Source: 20CM-2-55-15 sp964633285 (lineage in GTDB: Bacteria; Acidobacteriota; Terriglobia; 20CM-2-55-15). From it: 64,000 nt of DNA. The position numbers were made by a program, and so were the translations under genes. The notes below the pieces were generated by a model. That model was not told the origin of the DNA and made no database searches. It saw only the letters and a program-made list of their open reading frames with translations. The stretch covers positions 16,356 through 80,355 of the forward strand of contig CAZWGA010000021.1 in assembly GCA_964633285.1 (NCBI GenBank). The letters are read 5' to 3'. Positions 41,453 through 52,012 of the stretch are shown here, piece by piece. The stretch's first letter is position 1. Every line of letters starts with the position of its first letter.

Positions 41453-42260
41453 CGAAGTTCGCGAAGCGCTTGCCGCGGCCCCGAAACCTGGATTCGTGCC
41501 CACGATGGGTGCGCTTCATGCCGGCCACGAAGCGTTGATTCAATCCGCGCGAAAAGAGTCTCAAACGGTTGCCGTCAGTATCTTTGTGAATCCGATTCAG
41601 TTTGGTCCTGAGGAAGACTACGCGCGCTATCCGCGAACACTCGAGCAGGATCTTCAGATCTGCGAACGCCACGGCGTCGATCTCGTGTTTACGCCTTCGG
41701 TCGAGGAGATGTATCCGCTGCCGCAACTCACATTCGTCGAAGTCACGCGTCTCACGGAACATCTTTGCGCGAAGTTTCGTCCTGGACATTTCCAGGGCGT
41801 CGCGACGGTGGTTTTGAAGCTTCTTAATATTGTTCAACCGGAGCGCGCTTACTTCGGCGCGAAAGACCTGCAGCAGTTGGTAGTCATTCGGCGAATGGTT
41901 CGCGACCTGAATCTGCCGATCGAGATCGTGGCGATTCCGACGGTGCGAGAGGCCGATGGACTTGCGTTGAGTTCAAGAAATAAATATCTCAATGCGGAGG
42001 AGCGCAAAGCGGCGCCGGCGTTGTATCGCGCGCTGCGGGCTGCGGCGGAACGCATTCAATCCGGAGAACGCGATGTGTCGAAGATTCGGGAGGTAGCGCT
42101 GGCTGTGTTGAATGATGAACCACTGATTCGCGTGGAATACTTCGAGGTTGTGGAACCTGACGAACTCCAACCGGTTTCCAGCGTTGACGGTTCCGTTTAC
42201 ATCGCCTCTGCCATCCGGATCGGCGGGACCCGGTTAATCGATAATGTAACGCGGGTGTAG
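41424..42260 (+). CDS. panC: Pantothenate synthetase
   Basis: The 278-residue ligase joins pantoate and beta-alanine through a pantoyl-adenylate. It has FVPTMGALHAGHEALI (nucleotide-binding HIGH-like), FVNPIQFGPEEDYARYPRT, GHFQGVATVVLKLLNIV, FGAKDLQQL and LALSSRNKYL (KMSKS-like), all standard. The ATG at 41424 lies inside panB, giving a 29-nt overlap. A hairpin spans the stop codon. No panD is in the window. Confidence 0.96.
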   Translation: MSVRVVHTVNEVREALAAAPKPGFVPTMGALHAGHEALIQSARKESQTVAVSIFVNPIQFGPEEDYARYPRTLEQDLQICERHGVDLVFTPSVEEMYPLPQLTFVEVTRLTEHLCAKFRPGHFQGVATVVLKLLNIVQPERAYFGAKDLQQLVVIRRMVRDLNLPIEIVAIPTVREADGLALSSRNKYLNAEERKAAPALYRALRAAAERIQSGERDVSKIREVALAVLNDEPLIRVEYFEVVEPDELQPVSSVDGSVYIASAIRIGGTRLIDNVTRV

Positions 42261-42270
42261 AACCCGCGTT
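42248..42270. terminator. Hairpin across the panC stop codon
   Basis: AACGCGGGT (42248-42256) and ACCCGCGTT (42262-42270) form a perfect 9-bp stem with a 5-nt loop that contains the TAG stop. It is 20 nt before mqnD. There is no T run, so it may only weaken read-through. Confidence 0.45.
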
Positions 42271-42290
42271 CTGCTATCCTTACACCCTCT

Positions 42291-43121
42291 ATGAAGAAGG
42301 ATATTCATGTTGCGCACAGTCCGGACTCCGACGACGCATTTATGTTTTACGCTCTGGCGACGCGGAAGATCGATACCGGCGATCTCAATTACATCCATAC
42401 GCTGAGTGATATTGAAACCCTCAATCGCAAAGCCATGGAAGGTGAGTTTGATGTCTCAGCGATTTCTTTTCATGCCTACGCGTATATGGCCGACAAGTAC
42501 GCGCTGCTTTCGTGCGGCGCGAGCATGGGCAAGAACTATGGCCCGATCGTGGTTGCGGGAAAGCCCATTCGAGCGAAAAGTCTTGCAAACAAGATCATCG
42601 CGGTTCCGGGCACATTGACGTCGGCGTTTCTTGCGCTTCGTCTTTTCGAACCCGATATTCAGTTCAGGGTCGTCGCGTTCGACAAAATCCTCGATGAGGT
42701 TCAGAAAGGAAACTACGATGCCGGGCTGCTGATTCATGAAGGCCAGCTCACGTATCGTGAGCAGGGCCTGCACAAGGTGCTCGATCTCGGCGAATGGTGG
42801 CTGCAGGAAACGGGACTGCCGCTTCCGCTCGGCGGCAACGTCATCAAGCGCGATCTCGGAAAGAAAATGATGGAGCGAGTCGCGGTGGACATTCGGACGA
42901 GCATCCAGTACGGCCTCGATCATCGCGAAGAAGCGATGGCTTACGCGATTCAGTTTTCCCGCGGCCTCGACACCCAGAGAGTCGATCGTTTCATCGGCAT
43001 GTACGTGAACGAACTCACGCTGGATTACGGCGCTGAAGGGAAACAAGCGGTGCGCAAGCTCCTGCAGGAAGCGTACAAGAAGAAGATCATTCCCGAGCGC
43101 GTGGCTTTAGAATTTGTTTAA
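42291..43121 (+). CDS. mqnD: 1,4-dihydroxy-6-naphthoate synthase, futalosine pathway
   Basis: The 276-residue protein is a periplasmic-binding-protein-like enzyme without a signal peptide, as in MqnD. It begins VAHSPDSDDAFMFYALATRKI, with SAISFHAYAYMADKYALLSCGASMGKNYGPIVV (quoted here in two parts of the family signature) and PLPLGGNVIKRDLG. It converts cyclic dehypoxanthine futalosine to 1,4-dihydroxy-6-naphthoate for menaquinone. The rest of the pathway is not in the window. Its stop overlaps the ATG of the TPR gene (TAATG). Confidence 0.9.
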   Translation: MKKDIHVAHSPDSDDAFMFYALATRKIDTGDLNYIHTLSDIETLNRKAMEGEFDVSAISFHAYAYMADKYALLSCGASMGKNYGPIVVAGKPIRAKSLANKIIAVPGTLTSAFLALRLFEPDIQFRVVAFDKILDEVQKGNYDAGLLIHEGQLTYREQGLHKVLDLGEWWLQETGLPLPLGGNVIKRDLGKKMMERVAVDIRTSIQYGLDHREEAMAYAIQFSRGLDTQRVDRFIGMYVNELTLDYGAEGKQAVRKLLQEAYKKKIIPERVALEFV

Positions 43122-43606
43122 TGGAATCGGAAAGCCGTCAGGACCGCGCCATCCGTCTTTTTCAACAGGCATACGAGCATCAAAGACGAAATGAGTTTGA
43201 TGAAGCGGTTGAACTCTACAAGAAGTCCATTGAGACTTACCCGACGGCCGAGGCCTATACATTTCTAGGCTGGACGTACAGTTTCATGGGCCGCATCGAC
43301 GATGCGATCGCCGAATGCCATAAGGCCATCGAAGTCGATCCGACTTTTGGGAATCCCTACAACGATATCGGTTCCTATCTCATGATGAAGGGCAATGTGG
43401 ACGAAGCCATTCCCTGGCTTGAACGCGCTCTTCAGGCTCCCCGCTATGAAAGCTACTGTTATCCGCACATGAATCTGGGCCGCGCATTCGAATCGAAACG
43501 CGATTGGCTTCGGGCCAAAGACGAATACAAAAAAGCGCTCGAAGAGAATAAGGAGTACACGCCCGCGGCACAGGGCATTGCGCGCATACGAGGTTATTTG
43601 AATTAG
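43121..43606 (+). CDS. Tetratricopeptide-repeat protein
   Basis: The 161-residue protein is built of about four TPR units: residues 9-40 (AYEHQRRNEFDEAVELYKKS), 43-75 (AYTFLGWTYSFMGRIDDAI), 77-112 (PYNDIGSYLMMKGNVDEAI) and 115-150 (MNLGRAFESKRDWLRAKDEY). No signal peptide or extra domain is seen. It is coupled to mqnD by a one-base overlap. It is likely a scaffold; the partner is unknown. Confidence 0.88.
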   Translation: MESESRQDRAIRLFQQAYEHQRRNEFDEAVELYKKSIETYPTAEAYTFLGWTYSFMGRIDDAIAECHKAIEVDPTFGNPYNDIGSYLMMKGNVDEAIPWLERALQAPRYESYCYPHMNLGRAFESKRDWLRAKDEYKKALEENKEYTPAAQGIARIRGYLN

Positions 43607-43704
43607 GGGTCCTTCCCGATCCGTTGGGCAACGCTGGTGGTCATTGAAGAAAGATCGGATCAGAGTGCCTGATGGGTCATAATAGTCATCTTCCGGAGAA
43701 CTAC

Positions 43705-46319
43705 ATGGGCAACAGGAAGAAACCGCCGATAAAGCCACGCAGGCCGGCAAACCGTATTGCTCTGAACAACGATAACGAATCAGCCCGGCCGGCTTCCATT
43801 GTCGGGATTGGCGCATCGGCAGGCGGACTCGAGGCATTCGAACAACTGCTGGCCGCGTTGCCTGAAAACAGCGGCATGGCATTTGTTCTCGTTCAGCATC
43901 TCGCGCCCCAACGTGAAAGCATTCTTTCGGAATTGCTTGCCCGATCGACGAGGATGCCGGTGGTCGAGGTCAAGGAAGGTGTCCGGGTCGAGCCCAATCG
44001 CGTTTATGTGATTCCTCCAAACAGTGATATGTCGATCAAGGACGGCGCGCTTCATTTGGCCACGCGGGATAGGGAACGCGCTCTGCGCCTGCCAATCGAT
44101 TTGTTCTTCCGGTCTCTGGCGGACGATCAGCAAAACCGCGCCATCGGCATCATCCTTTCGGGGACCGCATCCGACGGCACGCTGGGACTGCAGGCCATCA
44201 AGGCGGCGGGAGGCGTGACGTTCGCCCAGGACGAACAATCCGCAAAATACAGCGCTATGCCGCGAAGCGCCGTGGCAGCAGGCAACGTCGACTTCGTATT
44301 GCCGCCGAGTCTCATCGCACGGGAATTGGAGCGGATTTCCAGGCACGTTCATGTATTCGCGTCAGACGATGCCGCGGAGGCGGAAAGCGCGCCGGCCGGC
44401 GATCAGACGCTAAACAAGATCTTTCAACTATTGCGTAACGTCAGCCGTGTCGATTTCAACTATTACAAACAGGGAACCATCAAACGCCGGATCACCCGCC
44501 GCATGTTTTTGCGCAAGGTCGATAGTCTGCCGTCGTATTTGCAATTGTTGCGGGTGAATCCGGGAGAGGTGGAAGCGCTTTTCGAAGATATCCTGATCAA
44601 TGTGACCGGCTTCTTCCGCGATCCTGAAGCTTTCGATGTGCTGCGCGATGACATTTTCCCAAACATATTGAAGGGCAGGAACTCGCAAAGCCCGCTTCGC
44701 ATATGGGTTCCGGGTTGCTCGACCGGAGAGGAAGCTTATTCCCTCGCGATTGCGATGTTGGAAGCCATGGGCGACAAGCCGTCGAATGTTCAAATTCAAA
44801 TATTCGCGACCGACGTCAGCGACCACATCATCCAGAAGGCCCGGGCCGGTATTTATCCGGAGAACATCGCAATGGACATCTCCGCCGAGCGCCTGCGGCG
44901 GTTTTTCCAGAAGGCCGACGGCGGTTACCAGATAAGCAAGATGATTCGCGACCTTTGCCTGTTTGCCAAACAGGACATTGCAAAGGATCCGCCGTTTTCA
45001 AGGCTCGACATGATCAGTTGCAGAAACGTCATGATCTACATGAGCCAGGTTCTTCAGAAACGTATTCTTCCTGTGTTTCACTACGCGCTGAATCCCGGCG
45101 GCATTCTGTTTCTGGGTACTTCGGAAACCGCGACCTCCGATGGAGACCTCTTTGTCGCGATCGACAAAAAGCAAAAGATTTACCAGAAGAAACCGGGATC
45201 TCTTGCGATGCATGTCGGCGTCCATGAATACCACGACGCGAGTCCAAGAACCCCTCGGGCTCGCGAAGCGCCGCCGGTCGACCTCCAGCGAATCGCGGGC
45301 CAATTGCTGTTGGACCGTTACGCCCCGGCAAGCGTTGTTGTGGACGACAACTTGAACATTCATCAGTTTATCGGACAAACCGGCCGGTTCCTGGACCCCG
45401 CTCCAGGCGACGCGTCGTTGAATTTGTTGAGGATGGTCAAAACCGGTTTGCAGCTCGAACTCCGGCTTGCATTTCCAAAGGTTCGAAAAACCGGGACCGT
45501 TCGCCGGGAGGGACTGCTGGTCGAGCACAACGGCGGCTTGAAGACCGTGAATGTCGAAATTACGTCCGTCAGGAATATGCCGGGAAAAGAACGTTATTAC
45601 GTCGTAGCTTTCGAAGACGCGGGCGCCATTCCGCGGAAGGATGAAAAGATGCCGTCAGCAGGAAAATCGCCGAAAAAGTCGGCCAAAGGGAAGCTCACAC
45701 CGCTCGAAACCGAGAATGCGAATCTGCGCGAACAATTGGAAGCGACACGCGGATATCTGCAATCGATCATCGAAGAACAGCGGACGACCAACGAAGAACT
45801 CCGGTCGGCGAATGAAGAGATTCAATCTTCCAACGAGGAATTGCAGAGCATCAATGAAGAGCTGGAAACGGCGAAGGAAGAGCTGCAATCAACGAATGAG
45901 GAGCTGACGACCGTCAACGAAGAACTTCAAAACCGGAACGACGAATTGTCGCAGCTCAGTAACGATTTGAACAATCTGCTCAGCAGCGTGAATATTCCCA
46001 TCGTGATGGTCGGCAACGACATGCGCATCCGGCGGTTCACGCCTGTCGCTCAAAAAATGATGAATCTGATTGCCGGCGATGTGGGGCGGCCGATAACCGA
46101 CATCAAGTCCACTTTGAAGTTACCCGACCTGCGTGCGCTGAGCGCTAAAGTGATCGAAACTCTTGAAATCCAGGAAACCGAGGTCGTGGATACTATCGGA
46201 AGACCGTATTTGATGCGGCTCAGGCCGTACCGTACGATGGACAATAAGATTGAAGGCGTCGTGATGATCTTCCTCGATTTCGAAACGCGTAAGAACAACA
46301 AGAACTCCGGCAAACAACC

Positions 46320-46323
<4 letters not shown>
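43705..46323 (+). CDS. CheB-CheR fusion with coiled coil and PAS domain
   Basis: The 872-residue protein joins a CheB methylesterase domain (30-220; catalytic Ser38 in GIGASAGG, His65 in VQHLAP, Asp157 in SGTASDG) to a CheR methyltransferase (240-490; NVTGFFRDPEAF, WVPGCSTGEEAYSLA, ISCRNVMIY). After a linker come an EELRSANEEIQSSNEEL coiled coil (680-760) and a C-terminal PAS domain. Such proteins sense through PAS and act in non-canonical chemosensory or two-component signalling; no chemoreceptor gene is nearby. CGGAGA before the ATG at 43705 sets the start. Its end overlaps the kinase gene by 4 nt. Confidence 0.92.
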
Positions 46324-47874
<1,551 letters not shown>

Positions 47875-47882
<8 letters not shown>

Positions 47883-48507
47883 AGTTATTGTCGTTGACGA
47901 TCACGCGGTTGTGCGCGAAGGCTTGAAACGAATCATCTCGGAAAATCCCGGAATGGCGGTCACCGGCGAAGCCGGAGACGGCTTCGAAGCCCTCCAGGTT
48001 GTGAGAAAGGAACCGTGCGACGTCGTGCTGCTCGATATCACCATGCCCAATAAGAGCGGGCTCGATGTCCTCAAGGAGCTTCACGCCGAATCGCCCCGCC
48101 TTCCCGTCCTGGTTCTCAGCATGCATGCGGAAGATCAGTACGCCGTAAGGATCCTGCGCGCCGGCGCCGCGGGATACCTGACGAAAGAAAGCGCTCCGGC
48201 AAAACTCGTTCAGGCGATTCGCAAAGTCGTTCGAGGCGGAAGGTATGTGAGCCCGACACTCGCTGAAAGACTTGTCTACGACTTGAATGCAGATGCATCG
48301 AAACCCCCTCACGAGACTCTTTCGGATCGCGAATATCAAGTCCTGTGTATGATTGCTTCGGGCAAAACGGTTTCGGATATCGCCGTTGAACTCGCGCTCA
48401 GCGTGAAAACGATCAGTACGTATCGCGTCCGCATTCTCGAAAAGCTCAATATGAAGAACAACGCTGAGATGACGCGGTACGCCATCAAAGAAGGTCTCGT
48501 GGATTGA
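47875..48507 (+). CDS. NarL/FixJ family response regulator
   Basis: The 210-residue protein has a receiver domain with Asp8/Asp9 and phospho-acceptor Asp54 (VVLLDITMPN), switch residues Ser and Lys in LVLSMHAE and YLTKESA, and a LuxR-type helix-turn-helix at the C-terminus (LSDREYQVLCMIASGKTVSD, then LSVKTISTYRVRILEKL). It is the likely partner of the HisKA_3 kinase whose last 8 nt overlap its ATG. Targets are not known. The complete three-gene unit is 43705-48507. Confidence 0.95.
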
Positions 48508-48586
48508 TCCCGTTCAGGGACCTGTTCTGTCCAGTCTGCGGCATAAGCTCCCGCCATTCTTCTCTTGTTGTAATGGGTTTCCAAAG

Positions 48587-48633
48587 CATCAATATTTAGT
48601 GTACTGTATTGAACTGCCCACAAGATCTTGTTG
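48587..48633. promoter_or_regulatory. Pair of NrdR-box-like sites before nrdJ
   Basis: Site 1 (48587-48602, CATCAATATTTAGTGT) matches 12 of 16 positions of the NrdR box consensus ACAcwAtATaTwGtGt, and site 2 (48618-48633, CCACAAGATCTTGTTG) matches about 11. The gap between them is 15 bp, giving a 31-bp period, the same helical-face spacing as known NrdR pairs. The nrdJ ATG is 22 nt downstream. NrdR represses ribonucleotide reductase genes when dATP is high. Confidence 0.62.
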
Positions 48634-48654
48634 ACAAAAAGGAGAGACCATCCC

Positions 48655-51411
48655 ATGAAAGAGGAAGTCCTGGAGAGCACGGCGACGGCGAAAACGACCC
48701 CCATCCCAACCCCAAAAGGATTGGAATTCCGGCGCTATTTCACGCGGGAAGGAATCTCGCCTTACGACACGGTGGAATGGGAATACCGGACGGCGGCGAT
48801 CACCAGCGAATCGGGCGAGGTGATTTTCGAGCAGAAGAATGTCGAAGTCCCGAAGAACTGGTCGATGACGGCCACCAACATCGTGGCTTCGAAATATTTT
48901 CATGGCAAACGGGGAAGTCCGGAGCGTGAATCGAGTGTGCGCCAACTTGTGGGCCGTGTGGCGGACACGATTACCGAATGGGGGCAGAAGGGCGGATATT
49001 TCGCGGGCAGCCAGGATGCCGCGATCTTTCATGATGAACTGGTTCATTTGCTGGTGAATCAGATGATGGCATTCAACTCTCCCGTGTGGTTCAACTGCGG
49101 CGTTGAAGTGAAGCCTCAGTGCTCGGCTTGCTTCATTAATTCAGTCGAGGACACGATGGGTTCGATTCTGGAACTCGCCAAGACCGAAGGCATGCTGTTC
49201 AAGTGGGGCTCGGGAACGGGGAGCAATCTCTCACCGATTCGATCGTCGAAGGAACAGCTCTCCGGCGGCGGTATTGCATCGGGCCCTGTATCGTTCATGA
49301 AGGGGTTTGATGCTTTTGCCGGCGTCATCAAATCCGGCGGAAAGACGCGGCGGGCAGCAAAGATGGTGATCCTGAATGCCGGGCATCCCGACATCATGGA
49401 GTTCATCAACAGCAAGGCGAATGAAGAGAAGAAAGCGTGGGTATTGCTCGATAACGGCTATGCCGGCGGTGTCGACGGCGAAGCGTACTCTTCGATCTTC
49501 TTTCAAAACGCGAATCACAGCGTGCGCGTGACGGATGAATTCATGCAGGCGGTGATCAACGATGAAGACTGGACCACGCGCTCGGTCGTGGACGGCGCTC
49601 CGGTCGATACGTACAAGGCGCGGGAGATGATGCGCATGATCGCGGACTCCGCTTATATCTGCGGCGACCCCGGCATGCAGTACGACACAACGGTGAACCG
49701 TTGGCACACGTCGAAGAACACCGCTCCGATCAATGCTTCGAATCCCTGCTCCGAATACATGTTCCTGGATGATTCGGCATGCAACCTGGCGTCCCTGAAC
49801 CTGCTGAAATTTTCGGACAGCGATGGCCGGTTCAATATTGAAGCGTTCCGTAAGGCTGTGGATGTAACGATCACTGCGCAGGAAATCATCGTGGGATTCG
49901 CCAGCTATCCGACCAAGAAGATCGAAAGAAACTCCTTCGATTACCGGCCATTGGGATTGGGTTACGCGAATCTCGGCGCGCTCCTGATGTCGCAGGGCAT
50001 TGCTTACGACAGCGATCTGGGCCGCAATTACGCAGCCGCGATTACGGCCATGATGACCGGCGAGGCGTATCTGCAATCGGCGAAGATCGCAGGTGAATTG
50101 GGACCGTGTGCGGGATTCGATATCAATCGCAAACCGTTCCTGGATGTCATGCGCATGCATCGCGATTCGGTGAAGCAGATCAGCCGCGAAAACGTCCCGG
50201 TGGAAATGTACGATGCGGCGTGGACCATCTGGTCGGATGCCGTCGATCTCGGCGTGCTTCATGGATATCGCAATGCGCAGGCTTCGGTCCTCGCGCCGAC
50301 GGGAACGATCGGCTTCATGATGGATTGCGATACGACCGGTATCGAACCCGATCTCGCTCTCGTGAAATACAAGAAGCTCGTCGGCGGCGGCACCATCAAG
50401 ATCGTCAATAACACGGTGCCGCCGGCGCTTGTGAAACTGGGCTATGACGATCCGCGGGTGAAGGAGATCGTGCATTACGTTAATGAGAAGGGAACCATTG
50501 AAGGCGCTCCCGGACTGAAGCCCGAACACCTTCCGGTTTTCGATTGCGCCTTCAAAGCGACGAACGGTACGCGGTCGATTCACTATATGGGGCATCTCAA
50601 GATGATGGGCGCCGTTCAGCCGTTCATTTCCGGAGCCATTTCGAAAACGGTAAATCTGCCTTCGGCGGTTACGGTCGAAGAAATCGAACAGGCGTATATC
50701 GAAGGCTGGCGGCTGGGCCTCAAGGCCGTTGCCGTTTATCGGGACGGCTCGAAGCGAACTCAGCCATTGAGCACGAGCGCATCGGAAGCGAAGGCCGCGG
50801 CAGTCGTAGAGAGCCGGCCGGTGCGGAGACATTTGCCGGTCGAACGTCATTCGATTACGCACAAGTTTGGAGTCGCCGGTCATGAAGGTTACCTGACGAT
50901 CGGCATGTATGAAGACGGCACGCCCGGGGAAATCTTCATCGTGATGGCGAAAGAGGGATCGACGTTGTCGGGTGTGATGGACAGTTTCGCGACGACATGC
51001 TCGATGGCCCTGCAATACGGTGTGCCGCTCAAAGTCCTCGTCGATAAATTCAGCCACACGCGATTTGAACCTTCCGGGTTTACTTCAAATCCTCAGGTGC
51101 CGTATGCAAAGTCGATCATGGACTACATCTTCCGGTACCTCGCTTCGAAATTCCTTCCCGCCGACGAAGCCCGCGCGCTAGGCGTGCAGGTTGATGAAGC
51201 GCCGTTGACGCCGCTCACGATCCAGTCAACGTTTCAGATGCCTCCTGCAGCGTCGAAAACCTCCGACGTTGCGGGTCCTTCAAAGAAAGGCGCCCTGGTG
51301 GATATTGAAGATCGCGATGCGCCGGTCTGCTTCGAATGCGGCTCCCTTATGGTCCGCAACGGCGCCTGCTACAAATGCCTGAACTGCGGTTCCACAAGCG
51401 GGTGCTCGTAG
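48655..51411 (+). CDS. nrdJ: Vitamin B12-dependent ribonucleotide reductase (class II)
   Basis: The 918-residue enzyme reduces ribonucleotides to deoxyribonucleotides with adenosylcobalamin. Features are MAFNSPVWFNCGVE with an active-site Cys, CSACFINSVEDTMGSI, the NPCSEYMFLD stretch with the radical-site region, and ASVLAPTGTIGFMMDCDTTG. The C-terminal tail has the Cys-rich CFECGSLMVRNGACYKCLNCG, a zinc-ribbon and redox-relay end. AAGGAGAG precedes the ATG at 48655. No cobalamin riboswitch is seen upstream; two NrdR-box-like sites are. Trx encoded at 34.5 kb could reduce it. Confidence 0.96.
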   Translation: MKEEVLESTATAKTTPIPTPKGLEFRRYFTREGISPYDTVEWEYRTAAITSESGEVIFEQKNVEVPKNWSMTATNIVASKYFHGKRGSPERESSVRQLVGRVADTITEWGQKGGYFAGSQDAAIFHDELVHLLVNQMMAFNSPVWFNCGVEVKPQCSACFINSVEDTMGSILELAKTEGMLFKWGSGTGSNLSPIRSSKEQLSGGGIASGPVSFMKGFDAFAGVIKSGGKTRRAAKMVILNAGHPDIMEFINSKANEEKKAWVLLDNGYAGGVDGEAYSSIFFQNANHSVRVTDEFMQAVINDEDWTTRSVVDGAPVDTYKAREMMRMIADSAYICGDPGMQYDTTVNRWHTSKNTAPINASNPCSEYMFLDDSACNLASLNLLKFSDSDGRFNIEAFRKAVDVTITAQEIIVGFASYPTKKIERNSFDYRPLGLGYANLGALLMSQGIAYDSDLGRNYAAAITAMMTGEAYLQSAKIAGELGPCAGFDINRKPFLDVMRMHRDSVKQISRENVPVEMYDAAWTIWSDAVDLGVLHGYRNAQASVLAPTGTIGFMMDCDTTGIEPDLALVKYKKLVGGGTIKIVNNTVPPALVKLGYDDPRVKEIVHYVNEKGTIEGAPGLKPEHLPVFDCAFKATNGTRSIHYMGHLKMMGAVQPFISGAISKTVNLPSAVTVEEIEQAYIEGWRLGLKAVAVYRDGSKRTQPLSTSASEAKAAAVVESRPVRRHLPVERHSITHKFGVAGHEGYLTIGMYEDGTPGEIFIVMAKEGSTLSGVMDSFATTCSMALQYGVPLKVLVDKFSHTRFEPSGFTSNPQVPYAKSIMDYIFRYLASKFLPADEARALGVQVDEAPLTPLTIQSTFQMPPAASKTSDVAGPSKKGALVDIEDRDAPVCFECGSLMVRNGACYKCLNCGSTSGCS

Positions 51412-51414
51412 GGA

Positions 51415-51996
51415 CTATCGTTTCTTGATCTCCGGCTCGAGATCGGTTGGCCGGGCCGGAGTGCGGAAAGCGTAAATCTGGTCTTTCAAGCTCTGATACA
51501 TCCAACGCATTCCGATATCTCGCGCTTCGGAATACGCTTTTTTGGGATCCCAGCGTTGAATACCGATGCGATACAACGCTGCCATGGCGCCGGTGCGATC
51601 GGCGCCTCGCCGGCAGTGAAAGAAAATCGGGTAATTGTTTGGATTGTTGATGAGCTCGAAATATTTCGCGATAGCTGCTCCGGGAATCGCTGTCCAGGGA
51701 CGAATATCCTCGATCGGAATCTGCACATAGTTCATTCCCAGCTTCTGAACGATTCCTGCCTCATCGTTTTCCATCCGCAGGTTGATGACCGTTTTTATTC
51801 CTCGATCCTTTAGCAATTCAAATCCCTTTGTGGTCGGCTGGCCGCCGCGATAGAGCCCCTCGGTCAGCAGGTAGAAGCGAGGAATTTCGCCATGGGACGG
51901 CAGTTCAGTAAGAGGCCCGGCGGCTGCAATGGCTGGAAATATCAACAGGCAGGCGGTCAATCGCAGCATGGTATTCGATGTGCACGTTGTGTTCAT
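51415..51996 (-). CDS. Exported dual-specificity/tyrosine phosphatase-like protein
   Basis: The 193-residue protein has a signal peptide ending near IAAAG (residue 27) and a cysteine-phosphatase domain. The P-loop HCRRGADRTG carries nucleophile Cys128 and Arg134, and Asp97 in IPIEDIRPW fits the general acid. It should dephosphorylate protein or small-molecule phosphoesters in the periplasm. A Met at 51969 is an alternative start. Its start codon lies only 16 nt from the divergent transporter gene, so both promoters must be in or very near coding sequence. It is convergent with nrdJ. Confidence 0.88.
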   Translation of the reverse strand: MNTTCTSNTMLRLTACLLIFPAIAAAGPLTELPSHGEIPRFYLLTEGLYRGGQPTTKGFELLKDRGIKTVINLRMENDEAGIVQKLGMNYVQIPIEDIRPWTAIPGAAIAKYFELINNPNNYPIFFHCRRGADRTGAMAALYRIGIQRWDPKKAYSEARDIGMRWMYQSLKDQIYAFRTPARPTDLEPEIKKR

Positions 51997-52012
51997 CGGA
52001 GTGTAACCACCA

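Noticed and set aside
48508..48654. Cobalamin riboswitch ahead of nrdJ
   Set aside because: The gap is only 147 nt and no B12-box-like sequence is visible; the paired NrdR-like sites explain the symmetry better.
49231..51057. A 608-codon open frame antisense to nrdJ
   Set aside because: It lies wholly opposite a well-conserved enzyme gene and its translation is rich in Arg, His and Ile without any motif, as expected from the codon bias of the true strand.
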